A model generated the notes under the pieces. That model saw only the letters and a program-made list of their open reading frames with translations. It ran no database searches and was not told where the DNA came from. Made by a program: the position numbers and the translations under genes. From NCBI GenBank assembly GCA_031761405.1, contig JASEVX010000082.1:188501-252500 (forward strand): 64,000 nt of DNA, written 5' to 3'. This document shows, one piece after another, positions 29,146 through 40,200 of this stretch; position 1 is the first letter of the stretch, and every line of letters begins with the position of its first letter. The DNA comes from Serripes groenlandicus (Eukaryota > Mollusca > Bivalvia > Cardiida > Cardiidae).

Positions 29146-32100
29146 CTGAATAAGAATAAAAATACCAACGACATTTACAGGGCGCTGTTAATTCTGTCAG
29201 TGCCAATGTCAATATTGAGGTTATTGCAAACAATACAGATTCAATGTATTGTTTTCTTTTTAAATCGTAAAATCGTAAAAGAATACTTACGCGCAAAATG
29301 CTTGAGTACTGTGTTGGGTCATGGTATATTGTTGTGGACATTGAGATGTTCCGATTTGCACATTCTTCTTGTTACAACAGTCAGAATATCGGACCATATC
29401 TGGAGTTAGATGGTAAAACGAATAATGAACAAAGCAAGGGTTGTTAAATCGTACAGACATACTTTACTTACATCTAGGTTAAGTAAATTCACCACTAGGG
29501 TGTAAGGAGGCTTAATCATTCGAACATCAGACATTCAAATACACAATGCCGTGTCCAAAAGAAGGAGGATATTAATATTATAAGGAGAAATATTTCACAT
29601 TGTATTTCAAATGCTATTGCGTGCAGATGTTTTGAAAATAAAATGAATCATTTGAGGGAAAATACCTCTTAAGTGTCTTAAGCAAATGTCTCGAGTTAGC
29701 CATTTTCATTTGATTCGCAGTATCTGTTTCGCATTCATAAACAACATAAATTATTTTATATATCTTAATAAACTGTTGATAATTTTACCTGCTCGTCCAG
29801 TTTTACAGATGTAGGCGTATATATCATTTATATCGTACAACTCCCTTAAACTTTCATTGTCAACGAGACATTTCGAAACGAGAGGGTCAATACATTGCTT
29901 AAGAGTCTGGGACGACCTGGAAACATGCACAGGAAGAAACTTTGAATAAGTAAACAAGGGGCATTATGATAAAGTTTCTTTGAACACATCATTAAGAAAA
30001 TACTTACTGTAAAGTTTTATCTGAATAAGCACAGCAGTAACGGAGGAGAAGTCGTTTGAAGTTAAAACTGAACGCACGGGCGAACGGTGGAAAATGCGCA
30101 ATGACTTAAGCCCGACTTATCTACAGCAAGTAGAGCTAAACAAACGTAAGATATGTTACCCAAGCAAAATAGGCGACAAACACGCGGCCTGACCTGCGTA
30201 AATATTTAGCATGTATACCAGGAACCATCCTGTAGAAGCGTATTTATGGCAAGAGTTTACATTTATTCAAATGCCTGACACATATCACCATAAGGGCTTT
30301 AATAAAATATATAATATAATGATATTTTATTGCTTGTTTGTAGTGTGTTGTATGCCGCTTTCAGCTCTTATTTTATTCAGTTATATAAAAGAGTTGCCTG
30401 GGTAAGTTCCTTATACTACTGGGAGTCAAGAAGTGGAAGTCATTATTATCACTTCTAAATCATTTGGTTTGGCCGTTAGGGATTTAATTCGCTACCTTCC
30501 GCATCAAGACGGACACTCTACCTCAACATAAGCGAGGCGTATATATAAACAATTGTAAAAGGTTTGGCAGACTTTTACGTATGTTCCTTTTTTGTAATCA
30601 AAGGAAACAACTAGAAGATGCTGTTTGGGAAAAAACGATAGACTTCCACTATTTCATAGTCATAGTGACACCTGCTCACAAAGGCCAATCATTATGTGAA
30701 GATTACGTCAAAGGATTCGTGAGATATTAAGGGAATTTAAGATGAATTTACGCCCAATAAAACCTTGATCTTTGACCAGGTGACCACAAAAAGGAAGGCG
30801 GCATCTATTGGTAAGTATAAAGACTCTATGTAAGAGGGCTCTTTGCAGAAAGCGGTTTGACCTTTGACCCCTATACCATTAGAAGTGATCATATTCTCAT
30901 AGAAACAATCATCCCGAGAAGTTCTAAGACGCCGTGCAAAAGGGTTCTTAAGATATTGAGCTAAAACATAATTGACCTTGACATTTACCCTTGACTCCAA
31001 AACAAATAAGTTCTTAAGATATTGAGCACACACACATTCGACATTTACAGACCCTATGACCTTGGTATTTTATCTTTTGACGTCAAAACAAACAAGAGTC
31101 ACCTAATAATATAGTCCAATCACTCTGTGAGGTGTGAAGACTCTGAGACGAAGGGTTATTGATTGGAAACGGAATTGACGTTTATGGCAACTGTGACCGT
31201 AACACAGTAATCATCATAAACAAAAGGCAACAATTATATCAGCATATTTGACGACTTTAGAACATATGGTTCTTGTGCGAGGTATTGAGTAGACAGGAAT
31301 TTGACATTCAAAGCCCCTGTGACCTTAATTGTCGACAGAGTCATCCCCAAAATAACAGGGGTCATTTGCCCAAACAAGAGGGCCAAGATAGCCTTAAATC
31401 AATCACCTGAGTGATGGTAAATTCGTAGCAAATATTTAACTGCAAATATCATCATAACCTATAATACTTATTGTCAGTATTTAACTAACAGTTCTCAGAC
31501 TTTTTCAAAGCAAGCGTCATATCTAATCTTAACATCAGGTAATTAAGCGATTAACAAAGCAAAGAATGTTATACTTACGTGCACATTAAGTCAAGATTTA
31601 CTGCATACTGTGAGCTATTCAAAACGATCATATTCTGTAAAGACATGTTCCCAGAGAAGCCCAAAGCATTCATAAATGTTTGCTGGCATTGATTGATGCT
31701 ACTTGTGTCACAAGCCAATGAAGATCCGGCTATAAAACAAAAATTGAAATCACAATACAGTGGCCGCGTTGCAACTATCACTGTTTCCTGAAATTTTAGC
31801 ATAGCACTTGTGTCACAAGCCAATGTAGAAGAGCTGCTACACTGTCCACAAAAGACAGATCGGAAACAAACGGTTTATATGTAAAACTGTATTTGAGTTT
31901 CGTATGTTTTGCTTGGGCAAAAACGAATCCTGAGATTTTGTGAAATATAAGTAGATTACATAGTAGGTGTATCACTAGTATCGCTGAATTTGTTTACAAT
32001 TTTGGCGATATGTCAGTCAAATTACAGGACCAAAACCATGAATACGTTTGTATAATGCAGTAGAGGTTATGTTAGACGATCGTATCATTTCAATTAGTGC

Positions 32101-34470
32101 GTACCAAAATGATATTGGTCACGTCAGACGAAACCCGATGTGTAAGTCACGCTATTTATCAATTAGCCATAGCTATCTGCCTGTTTGGCAGATTTATTTC
32201 AAAATTGTAATACGTATGCATTGTGACCAAGAGAGAAGAACAAACAAGCAACATATCTCTAACTTACCTTTTTGTAGATTTATCCTCCTTTTTCATTTTT
32301 TTTTGTATTATACTATAATTGTCTCATTTAATTACAAATTAATAATACTTTTTAAAAACGTATTGCGCGCCAATTTAAAAGTAACTCTATACGTTGTTGT
32401 TGTTATTTAGGGAATTGTTTGTGTGTGCTTGTGAAGAAGTAAAGGAATCATCTTCAAATGAAAATTTGTTGAATTAACACAATACTGTTTTAGTCATTCA
32501 AAAATGTTTTATCAAATTCAAGCCTTGACTTCAAGATTTAATACATTTTGCAAACTAAATAATGCTTCTTTAAATTCATATTCCAATAAAACACCTTCGC
32601 CTTTATGTTTGAAATTGCCATTCATTTGTTTTGCCTCTGTATCAAAGACCATTTAAATGCGTATAAGAAATAATTCTTTTTATATATTAATCACGATGAA
32701 AAATTGGTTTCAAGGCTTGAAGCTTTTGTTTTAGGCCATTTAATTATTTACCACTATCTCTAAAATTTATCTATAGATTAAAACATTTTATTTTCTAGAG
32801 TTTCAATTTCATTTTATAATATTGTTCTCTTTCCAAGTAATGCCCGTTTCTGTGTATAGAATATTATAGTTCTTATATATCTTTCATAACGTGGGTTACA
32901 TGTCTTGTGTTTCATTGTTAAATTTATTTTTCCTTTGATCATATTGATATATTCATCGTCAAGTAACTATGGTTACGTTTGAAGTACTATGTCCTCTTTT
33001 AAAAATGCTTGGTACACTTAGTTTCAAATACACACAGGCAATGGACCAGTCTACTAAATAATATATCTTGAATTTGAATGAAACGTTACGTATATTAATT
33101 GTGGATTCTTCTCTCTCAAAATGTCTACTAGATTAAACTCGTCTGTAATAGTAATTATGTTTGATCTCAGATTTGTGTGTGTATCAATTCCATCATCCCT
33201 TTTTTCCATCCAAGTATCAAAATTACTACCTAACATTATTTGGAACATATTATTCGAGAAAACCAACATTGTGGACTCTGCGTAACGTATCAACCCAGAT
33301 CAGCCTAAGCATGCCGCGCAGGTTTATTCGGATAGACACTTTTCGCCTCCTGTGGATTTTCTGTTTCAGGAATCATTACTCTAAATCTCTAACCCCCTTA
33401 GACGGAATGTGTTGGCCCGGATCAATCTGCGCGGACTGTGCAGGCTGATCAGACTCGATACATTACGTAGAGGCCATACTGTTGGTTTTCTCGCGGGACG
33501 GCTCATATTCTTTAATAAACTGTGATTTCAATACTTTAATTATTTCATGAAATATATTCTTAAGATTTTACTAATGAGTATGGCAACGCCTTCATTGTTT
33601 GTTTTGATCCACTAAAATAACGTACTCATTTCTGATCTAAAGTCAATATTTTATTCAATGCACATGCCAAGACGGTTTCTTTCAAAATACTAAATCGAAA
33701 AACTACTTTATATCCATTTGAAGATCTGTAGTTTTTGTCTTCTGCGTTTAAAGCATTTTACATTATATATATGCATAGATCTTTAGACCCAATTAAGGAA
33801 TATGAAATCAGTTTAAAGGATTTTACAATTCACAATTCAGGGTGTTATTAATAATGTAAAATACAGAAAGTAAGCCTAGAAAACATTACCTTGCTATGCT
33901 AAAGAATGATTATTCAGTAAAAAAGTTTTTTTACAAAATTTTAAAATTTTAAACAAATATCAATAGATTTGTGTTTGTTTGAAAACATAAAATGTATAAT
34001 CAACTTACCAATTAAAGATATACAAAACAAGATACCAAAGGATTCACACATCTTTAAAATCAGTTAAATTTTCTCAGGAAAAAACCACAAACAAATCTAC
34101 TGCAAACGCACGCCTGGTTTGATTATGAAGACACAGGAAGACCTGTAGTTTGTGTCTTCTGTGTTTAGAGCATTTTACATTATATATATATGCATAGATC
34201 TTTAGACTAGATTAAGGAATATGAAATCAGTTTAAAGGATTTTACAATTCACAATTCAGGGTGTTATTAATAATGTAAAATACAGAAAGTAAGCCTAGAA
34301 AACATTACCTTACTATGCTAAGGAATGATTATTCAGTAAAAAACGTTTTTTACAACATTTTAGAATTTTAAACAAATATCAATAGATTTGTGTTTGTTTG
34401 AAAACATAAAATGTATAATTAACTTACCAATTAAAGATATAAAAAACAAGATACCAACGGATTCACACAT
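29073..34470 (-). CDS. five-exon gene for a 167-residue secreted Cys-rich protein
   Basis: I assembled this from splice signals and phase. Minus-strand exons: 34009-34051 (or the alternative first exon 34428-34470), 31579-31729, 29789-29916, 29291-29399, 29073-29145. Exon lengths of 43, 151, 128, 109 and 73 nt join in phases 1, 2, 1, 2 with no internal stop and total exactly 504 nt including TAA. Every junction is GT-AG; four donors read GTAAGT or GTAAAA. The product has a signal peptide (M-C-E-S-F-G-I-L-F-C-I-S-L-I-A) and 11 cysteines in the mature part, including a C-C pair, with no transmembrane helix. Cys spacing resembles small secreted Cys-rich proteins of invertebrates, but I recognise no named family. 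An alternative is that it ends at the TAA straddling the last donor, losing exon 5. Confidence 0.7.
29291..29399 (-). CDS. exon 4
   Basis: The acceptor CATCTAACTCCAG precedes ATATGGTC; the donor after TTTTGCGC is GTAAGTAT. It reads D-M-V-R-Y-S-D-C-C-N-K-K-N-V then G-T-S-Q-C-P-Q-Q-Y through Q-A-F-C. If the donor is not used, TAA follows one codon later. Confidence 0.7.
29789..29916 (-). CDS. exon 3
   Basis: The acceptor GTGCATGTTTCCAG precedes GTCGTCC; the donor after GACGAGCAG is GTAAAATT. It reads S-S-Q-T-L-K-Q-C-I-D-P-L-V-S-K-C then N-E-S-L-R-E-L-Y-D-I through Y-A-Y-I-C-K-T-G-R. Three cysteines with helical-looking spacing. Confidence 0.75.
29917..31578. repeat. intron 2 of the secreted-protein gene: SINE and decayed satellite
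   Basis: A minus-strand SINE lies at about 30335-30545 (TTGCTTGTTTGTAGTGTG...TGCCGCTTTCAG with a degenerate tRNA head near 30500-30540). At 30760-31400 are decayed tandem units with GACCTTTGACCCCTA, TTCTTAAGATATTGAGC and AACAAGAGGGCCAAGATAGC, relatives of the array at 49-50 kb. Confidence 0.65.
31579..31729 (-). CDS. exon 2
   Basis: The acceptor TTTTGTTTTATAG precedes CCGGATCT; the donor after GTGCAC is GTAAGTAT. It reads G-S-S-L-A-C-D-T-S-S-I-N-Q-C-Q-Q then M-N-A-L-G-F-S-G-N-M through N-L-D-L-M-C. Three cysteines and three possible N-glycosylation sites (N-M-S, N-S-S and one weak). Confidence 0.75.
31800..31850 (-). pseudogene. partial duplicate of exon 2
   Basis: Just upstream of exon 2 and in the same frame, the minus strand reads S-S-S-T-L-A-C-D-T-S-A-M, against G-S-S-L-A-C-D-T-S-S-I in exon 2; the words CTTGTGACACAAGT are identical. 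The likeness ends after about 45 nt. No matching splice phase (its acceptor would give phase 2, exon 1 supplies phase 1), so it is probably a relic. Confidence 0.65.
31851..33253. other. intron 1, no further feature
   Basis: AT-rich intronic DNA; no recognised repeat until the MITE at 33254. Confidence 0.5.
33254..33504 (+). mobile_element. GAGCCG-type MITE, copy 6 (longest copy) in intron 1
   Basis: Runs from TCGAGAAAACCAACATTGTG to TTTTCTCGCGGGACGGCTC; the leftmost six or so bases are degraded. It contains the complete middle block with GTTTCAGGAATCATTACTC. Confidence 0.9.
34009..34051 (-). CDS. exon 1 (proximal): signal peptide
   Basis: ATG (complement of 34049-34051) opens 14 codons plus one base, ending at the donor GTAAGTTG. 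The peptide has a short N-region and a hydrophobic core I-L-F-C-I-S-L-I; cleavage is probably just after the Ala created at the junction or within G-S-S-L-A encoded by exon 2. The 5' leader includes CTGAGAAAATTTAACTG. Confidence 0.7.
34428..34470 (-). CDS. exon 1' (distal duplicate): signal peptide
   Basis: Copy of exon 1 made by the 417-bp tandem duplication. Same length, phase and donor (GTAAGTTAA). It differs at two residues (F5V and C10F relative to the proximal exon), which keeps a working signal peptide. It could be an alternative first exon or, if only one is used, a relic. Confidence 0.65.
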
Positions 34471-34556
34471 CTTTAAAATCAGTTTAATTGTCTCAGGAAA
34501 ATATCACAAACACATCTACTGCAAACGCACGCCTGGTTTGATTATGAAGACACAGG

Positions 34557-34919
34557 TTTCATCATGAAACGAAACCTCTTATCATAGTAGGCCCTGTTGA
34601 CCTCAAAATGTATAAATTCGTAAACGTTTGCGAAGTAAAATATATTCAGAGAACCCGAAAATGGCTACTAAATAGTGGTGACCGGAGATATATTTACAAC
34701 CCCAGCACACATTCGGTCTGTTATCAACGATAGTTTGACCGGCACAAGTTTGATTTTTTTTATTTAAATCGATACAAGGATCCAAAACCTTGAACATTGT
34801 TGAGAAAGTACATCGGAACATATTTTATTATCACAAGTATGCAAGTATTTGCTGTCATATGAATTAAGGGGTAGAAGTGGACCTTCTTTTAGGAAAAGCT
34901 GATAACAGATATCCGGCGT
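34557..34919. other. 5' flank of the secreted-protein gene
   Basis: No certain TATA box or initiator was identified for the minus-strand gene in this stretch. It ends at the foldback element. Confidence 0.4.
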
Positions 34920-36489
34920 AAGTGTGTGAAGTTGGCAGAGCATTAGACGTTAGACATTAGACATTAAAAAAATGAATGTCTAATTAGACATTAGACTTTC
35001 GATAAGACATTTGCAAATTTTGATTATCGAATGTCTAATAGACATTAGACATTCGATTAGACATTCGAAGAAAGATTCGCAAATTTAAAATATCCCAATT
35101 TGCGAATGTCTAATCGAATGTTTAATGTCTAACTGACGAATTAGACACTCGTTTTTTGAATAAAAAATTATCTGCGACGAATTTGGAACATAAGTATGGT
35201 AATTTGCGAATGTCTAATCGAATGTCTAATGTCTAACTGACCAATTATACATTCGTTTTTGGCATTCACAATTACCTCAGACAAATTTGGTACCTAAATC
35301 TCTTAATTTTCGAATGTGTAATCGAATGTCTAATGTCTAACTGACCAATTAGACATTCGTTTTTTGCATGTACAATGACCTCCGACAAATGTGGTACCTA
35401 AATCTCTTAATTTGCGAATGTCTAATCGAATGTCTAATGTCTAACTGACCAATTAGACATTCGTTTGCAGCGTGTAAAATGACCTACGACGAATTTGGTA
35501 CCTACATCTCTTAATTTGCGAATGTCTAATCGAATGTCTAATGTCTAACTGACCAATTAGACATTTGTTTTTTTAGTGTTCAATGGCCTACGACGATTTT
35601 GGAACCTAAATATCGTAATTCGCGAATGTCTAATCGAATGTCTAATGTCTAACTGACCAATTAGACATTCGTTTTTTGCATGTACAATGACCTCCGACAA
35701 ATGTGGTACCTAAATCTCTTAATTTGCGAATGTCTAATCGAATGTCTAATGTCTAACTGACCAATTAGACATTCGTTTGTAGCGTGTAAAATGACCTACG
35801 ACGAATTTGGTACCTACATCTCTTAATTTGCGAATGTCTAATCGAATGTCTAATGTCTAACTGACCAATTAGACATTTGTTTTTTTAGTGTACAATGGCC
35901 TACGACGATTTTGGAACCTAAATATCGTAATTCGCGAATGTCTAATCGAATGTCTAATGTCTAACTGACAAATTAGACATTCGTTTTTTTTAATGTACAT
36001 TGATCTCCGACAAATTTAGAACCTAAGTATGGTAATTTGCGGATGTCTAATCGAATGTCTAATGTCTAACTGACGAATTAGACATTCATTGTTTGCATGT
36101 ACAATGATCTCAGACAAATTTGGTACCTAAATATCTTAATTTGTGAAAGTCTAACCGAATGTCTAATGTCTAACTGACCAATTAGACATTCGTTTTTCAA
36201 CGAATTCGAGACCTAAGTATGGTCATTTGCGAATGTCTGATCCAATGTCTAATGTTTAATTAGACATTCGATAATCAAAATTTGCGAATGTCTAATCAAA
36301 TGTCTAATGTCTAATTAGACATTCGATAATCAAAATGTGCGAATGTCTTATCGAATGTCTAATGTCTAATTAGACATTCGATATTTTAAATTAGCGAATC
36401 TTTCTTCGAATGTCTAATGTCTAATTAGACATTCATTTTTTTTAATGTCTAATGTCTTACGTCTAATGCTCTGCCAACTTCACACACTT
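34920..36489. mobile_element. 1570-bp foldback element with 9-bp target duplication
   Basis: Outer ends are AAGTGTGTGAAGTTGGCAG and its exact inverse. ATCCGGCGT flanks it at 34911-34919 and 36490-36498. Inverted arms (about 190 nt left, about 290 nt right) are built from TAGACATTCG-type words. The centre is a tandem array. There is no open frame of note. Nine-bp duplications fit Mutator-like elements; foldback elements of other families are also possible. Confidence 0.95.
35100..36200. repeat. 104-bp satellite with 312-bp higher-order period inside the foldback
   Basis: GTCTAACTGACC/G starts about 11 units at 35127, 35231, 35334, 35439, 35543, 35647, 35751, 35855, 35959, 36064 and 36168. Each unit holds GCGAATGTCTAATCGAATG, then CAATTAGACATTCG and a variable 40-bp spacer. 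Three spacer types repeat in the same order in two successive 312-bp blocks (from 35334 and from 35647). Confidence 0.95.
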
Positions 36490-36499
36490 ATCCGGCGTA

Positions 36500-37850
36500 A
36501 TGTTTTAAAAAATCAAACATATTGTTTGTTATGGTCGTTACTAAACACTATCTCTTGTCTCGGCAGCTTACTAGAGTCAAATTTTATCAATAAATGCAAT
36601 GGCTGTTAAAGTTACAAGTACTTATTTGAATCCATATTTCTGGAATTACAATATAGCCTTTGTTGCTGTGAAGTAGAAGCCGTTCATTTCTCCATTTTCA
36701 TCAATTTGTCAATACTATTTCATACATATATTCTATATTATTATACTTCACGTGACTTTGTCGTGTTAATTTTTCATATACTCATCATTGGCAAATTCTT
36801 ACCGTCTCATGCTAACAGTATGTTTTTGATCGGTTGACATGATACTGTGACATAGCGCGCGTCTAAACAATAGACTTTTTTGCTTTCCCAAGTCTGAGGT
36901 GAAAATCGCCGGTGGTTGCCTTTTTCTTTTACTTCTAATGTAAACAACCTTGAAAGTTGTGTTATGTTGAAATGACTATATGTAGTTTTGTTCGGTTTAA
37001 AATAATAAATATGGCATGGCTTCCAGTTTTACAGTACATATTGTCAAACTTCTGGTAAACAATGTTAACAATCAGACTGCAACAGTCAAGGCTTTAAAAA
37101 TGTGGCAAAAGAGCAATTGCTATTTTCTCCACAATGTTCTCAACTCTAAGTTGAATCGTTAAGATAGGCTTACCAATATATGTTTTATAATGTCAATTAA
37201 TTATCTCTTCGTTTTTGTACCCGAACATGTTTTTGTTTTTGAAGTCATAATTTACATCTTTAACTTCATTATTCGCATACATGAACAACGATACATTTTG
37301 CCAAGAGGAATAACTGTAGTTATTATGTATCTTTCAATGCGTATTAAACAGTATTTGCTCTTGGTTTGAGTTATCGTATATTCTATTGAACAATTAATTA
37401 TTATATAGTTATGCGAAAGCGTTTTAGAGCAAAGTTAAGCTCATCTGACTCATGGAGAATGTATAGTGCAATGGTCATAACTATACGCAGTTTAGTCCTT
37501 ATTTACTTAACAAAATAGTTCAAATCTTTAAGCGTCGATTTTCTAAAAGCAGACTCTACCATAATCAAAATCGAGCGACTTCAGTTTTATTCTACAAAAC
37601 GGGTTTGGGAATATTTTTATAACTATGCACACACTGCTAGATTTCGGATGAGACAGCTCGTTACGATCTTACTCACATGCATCTGTATTGTTTGTAGAAA
37701 CCTCAATATTGCCAATAGCTCTGAAAGAGTTAAGTTTTGTGTTTGGATTCTATTCTCCTAAACTTCGCACGATATATTTTTGAAACTGATTTATCATCGT
37801 ATGACATTGTTGTCCTTCAAGGGACAAACCTCTGCCATCTATATTGTGGT
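36500..37850. other. no gene; weak MITE remnant
   Basis: AT-rich DNA. Around 37065-37150 words such as AATGTGGCAAAAGAGCAATTG and CTCCACAATGTTCTCAAC look like the centre of the TTAA-type MITE. Confidence 0.45.
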
Positions 37851-37854
37851 TTTT

Positions 37855-37881
37855 GGGATAGGGGCTTTTCGCCCCTATCCC
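37855..37881. repeat. perfect 11-bp stem hairpin
   Basis: GGGATAGGGGC and GCCCCTATCCC around the loop TTTTC. It stands alone, not inside a larger palindrome that I can see. Confidence 0.8.
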
Positions 37882-37933
37882 ATGCCTAGTCTGATTTCGA
37901 AAAGTCGACTTACGGCTGCGACCATGGATTACT

Positions 37934-38000
37934 ATTGGATTCCTCCGCGAAAATCCGAGTTTTTATTGGTTATAATCTACTTTTACAACGATTTCATTGG
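37934..38000 (-). promoter_or_regulatory. three CCAAT boxes at exact 31-bp spacing, with a TTTTCGCGG site
   Basis: CCAAT on the minus strand at 37934-37938, 37965-37969 and 37996-38000, each 31 bp apart (about three helical turns). Between the first two is TTTTCGCGGAGG (minus strand), close to an E2F site. Arrays of NF-Y boxes at about 31-35 bp are known in animal cell-cycle promoters. No gene could be linked, so this is a candidate only. Confidence 0.35.
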
Positions 38001-38264
38001 TTCGACCGAATCACGAACAACAATCCGTTTGCATTAATTAATGAGACAAAATAGTTCCAATAAGTGAAACACACTCTGACATGATTGATCTCAATGTCAG
38101 TGTTGTTAGTTAATGGCAACATACACACGTCAAAATGTAAACTAGTCCTAGATGTCAAATAAACTAGAAATGTAGTCTAAATAGATTTTTGTCAATTAAC
38201 CTTGTACGTGCCCTTTTCGGAGATTCAATTAAACTGCAAATACATAACAAATACCATAACATGT

Positions 38265-38325
38265 TAACCCTTTTCTAAGCACAGACGTGATTTGACGCAT
38301 AGAAACAGTCTTCTGTAATCAATAC
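38265..38325. mobile_element. TTAA-type MITE left-end fragment
   Basis: TTAACCCTTTTCTAAGCAC at 38265 followed by GAAACAGTCTTCTG. Confidence 0.5.
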
Positions 38326-38399
38326 TTTATGTGTTGTCTCTGTCTGTAAAGCTTGGAGGCATTATCCTGCGTCCAGCCGGCTGTCTGCCTGAATGTGCA

Positions 38400-38960
38400 T
38401 TCGTCCGTCCGTCATGGTTTGCATTTATTGGTCAAAACGTTGTTTCTGTTTGGCACTTTCATTTATTTCGAAGTGGTCACACTTTTACTGTGTGATCAGA
38501 AGAACGGCAAACTACTAGGTACATAACTCTTGTCTGCTTATTTTAGTAATCTCCATGTTTCCTTATTTAGTTCATCCATTTTCTCAATTAATTTCCATTG
38601 TATCCATTTAAAACTTGGATTGTAGGTAACTTATAACCAACAGATGTGCGGTACACCATTACCAAAACTTAAGCATGCTGTGTTTGGAGTGTGTATATTT
38701 TTTCTTTCCATGTTCTCACTTATTATATGACTTTCGCGTGTAACACATGCGTTCCGTGAAATGCTCTTGTTCGTTAATGAGTGCTTCCCCAAGCTTTGTA
38801 CTTTGTCCGGAGCGACTGACTGTCTGTTATGACGGTTTGCATGAATGGGTCAAAACTTTGTTTCTGTTTGGCAGATCCATTTCAAAGTCGTCACACTGAT
38901 ACATTGGGATGTGGAGACCGATGCAATATTTCGAACGCAAATCTGATCTGTTATTTTAGG
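38400..38960. repeat. diverged direct duplication, about 420 bp apart
   Basis: GGTTTGCATTTATTGGTCAA with TTGTTTCTGTTTGGCACTTT at 38416 recurs as GGTTTGCATGAATGGGTCAA with TTGTTTCTGTTTGGCAGATC at 38834, each followed by a TCACACT word. Confidence 0.6.
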
Positions 38961-39884
38961 TATAAACTCATGTTGTTCATATATTTCTTTGGTCATTGTC
39001 TCAATAGATGTTCAATGAATCAATATAATACTTCGTGTATAGGAAACTAATAATCCAGTGCACACGAGACATAACTCTAGCATGCTTTCGATTGTCTTTT
39101 ATTTATGAGCATGATTCCATTATATATAGTGGATCGTTAGTGTTTTCTGAACTGGAAATACTTTAATTAAGGGTCGCTGTTCAGTTATTTGTCAATCCTT
39201 TGTCCTTCGTGATTTACTTTGTTTATACAAGATGAGGGTCACACTTTGATGAATGAGGTATTGGTTATTGGCAGGCAATCTGTGTTGTTTCAAAAATAGT
39301 TGGTTTGGTTTGTTTAAAGGTCGATGATTTATTGTTTCAACAATGGTTGTCCATATTAACTATGCCATATATTTGCAACTTACATATGCCCCTATACTAT
39401 CAGCGCGTTCAGCGCTTTGATTCCTCGAGTTTTATTTAACTTTAAAAAGTTCGATGAAGAATGGCACGTAATTGCGTTGCTTGCTCTTGTTCCTTCGATC
39501 ATGTGAGTTCCACCTTTCAGTACATTGATAATGGGCTTCTTTATACAATTTTACTTGTTTTCAATAACAATTTGACAATAAAATAAAAAATTGGTGCAAT
39601 ATAGATATTTGAAAGACAGCAACACACAAAACAAGGAAATAAAACCACTTCATTTTGCGAATGAATAATTACATTTGCTCGGAAATAATGATTTAAACCC
39701 ATGATAAAGAGATTTTGATAAGACTAATTTACGTAAAAAGAAGAATTTTTCTTTCAGTTGCCATGGAAACAAGAATGCTGCATGGATCAAAATTTTGAAG
39801 AAATTATGCTGGAGACATTGAGAAGTTACTTGCTTGAAGTGACTTCGCAATTAACAAACTTGTTACAGAGTAAAAGAAATTGAG
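38961..39884. other. no gene seen
   Basis: AT-rich, no recognised feature. Confidence 0.45.
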
Positions 39885-40200
39885 AGACAGACGACGGCCA
39901 ACGAGCGATCACAATAACTCGTCTTGAGCACTTTGTGCTTAGTTGAGCAGGGCATTAGACGCTTGAACACCAACATGCACATGATAAACTCCAATGATTC
40001 TTAAGCTGAAGATTTGCACGTGCTGTTACAACGGACAACGGGCGACCACAATAACTCATCTTGAGCACTTTGTGCTTAGATGAGATAACCAGGGCATTAG
40101 ACGCTCTAACACCAACATGCACATGATACACTCCAATGATTGAAGCTGAAGCTGAAGCTGAAGCTGAAGATTGGCACGTGCTTTTACAACAGTAAAGTTA
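39885..40200. repeat. tandem duplication with (GAAGCT)n
   Basis: Two copies about 130 bp apart of AACTCGTCTTGAGCACTTTG, GGGCATTAGACGCTTGAACA and TGCACATGATAAACTCCAAT. The second copy has GAAGCT repeated four times near 40145. CACTTTGTGCTTAG is the end word of a common dispersed repeat of this genome (compare 22800). Confidence 0.75.

Larger units (their letters stand above)
33720..34556. repeat. 417-bp tandem duplication containing exon 1
   Basis: Copies 33720-34136 and 34137-34556 are almost identical, including ACATTATATATATGCATAGA, the exon and the leader up to GATTATGAAGACACAGG. The duplicated block covers the leader, signal-peptide exon and start of intron 1. Confidence 0.95.

Noticed and set aside
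34920..36489. CRISPR array, because of regular repeats with spacers
   Set aside because: The repeats are long, degenerate, palindromic and flanked by inverted ends with a target duplication in an animal-like genome; no cas-like gene is present.
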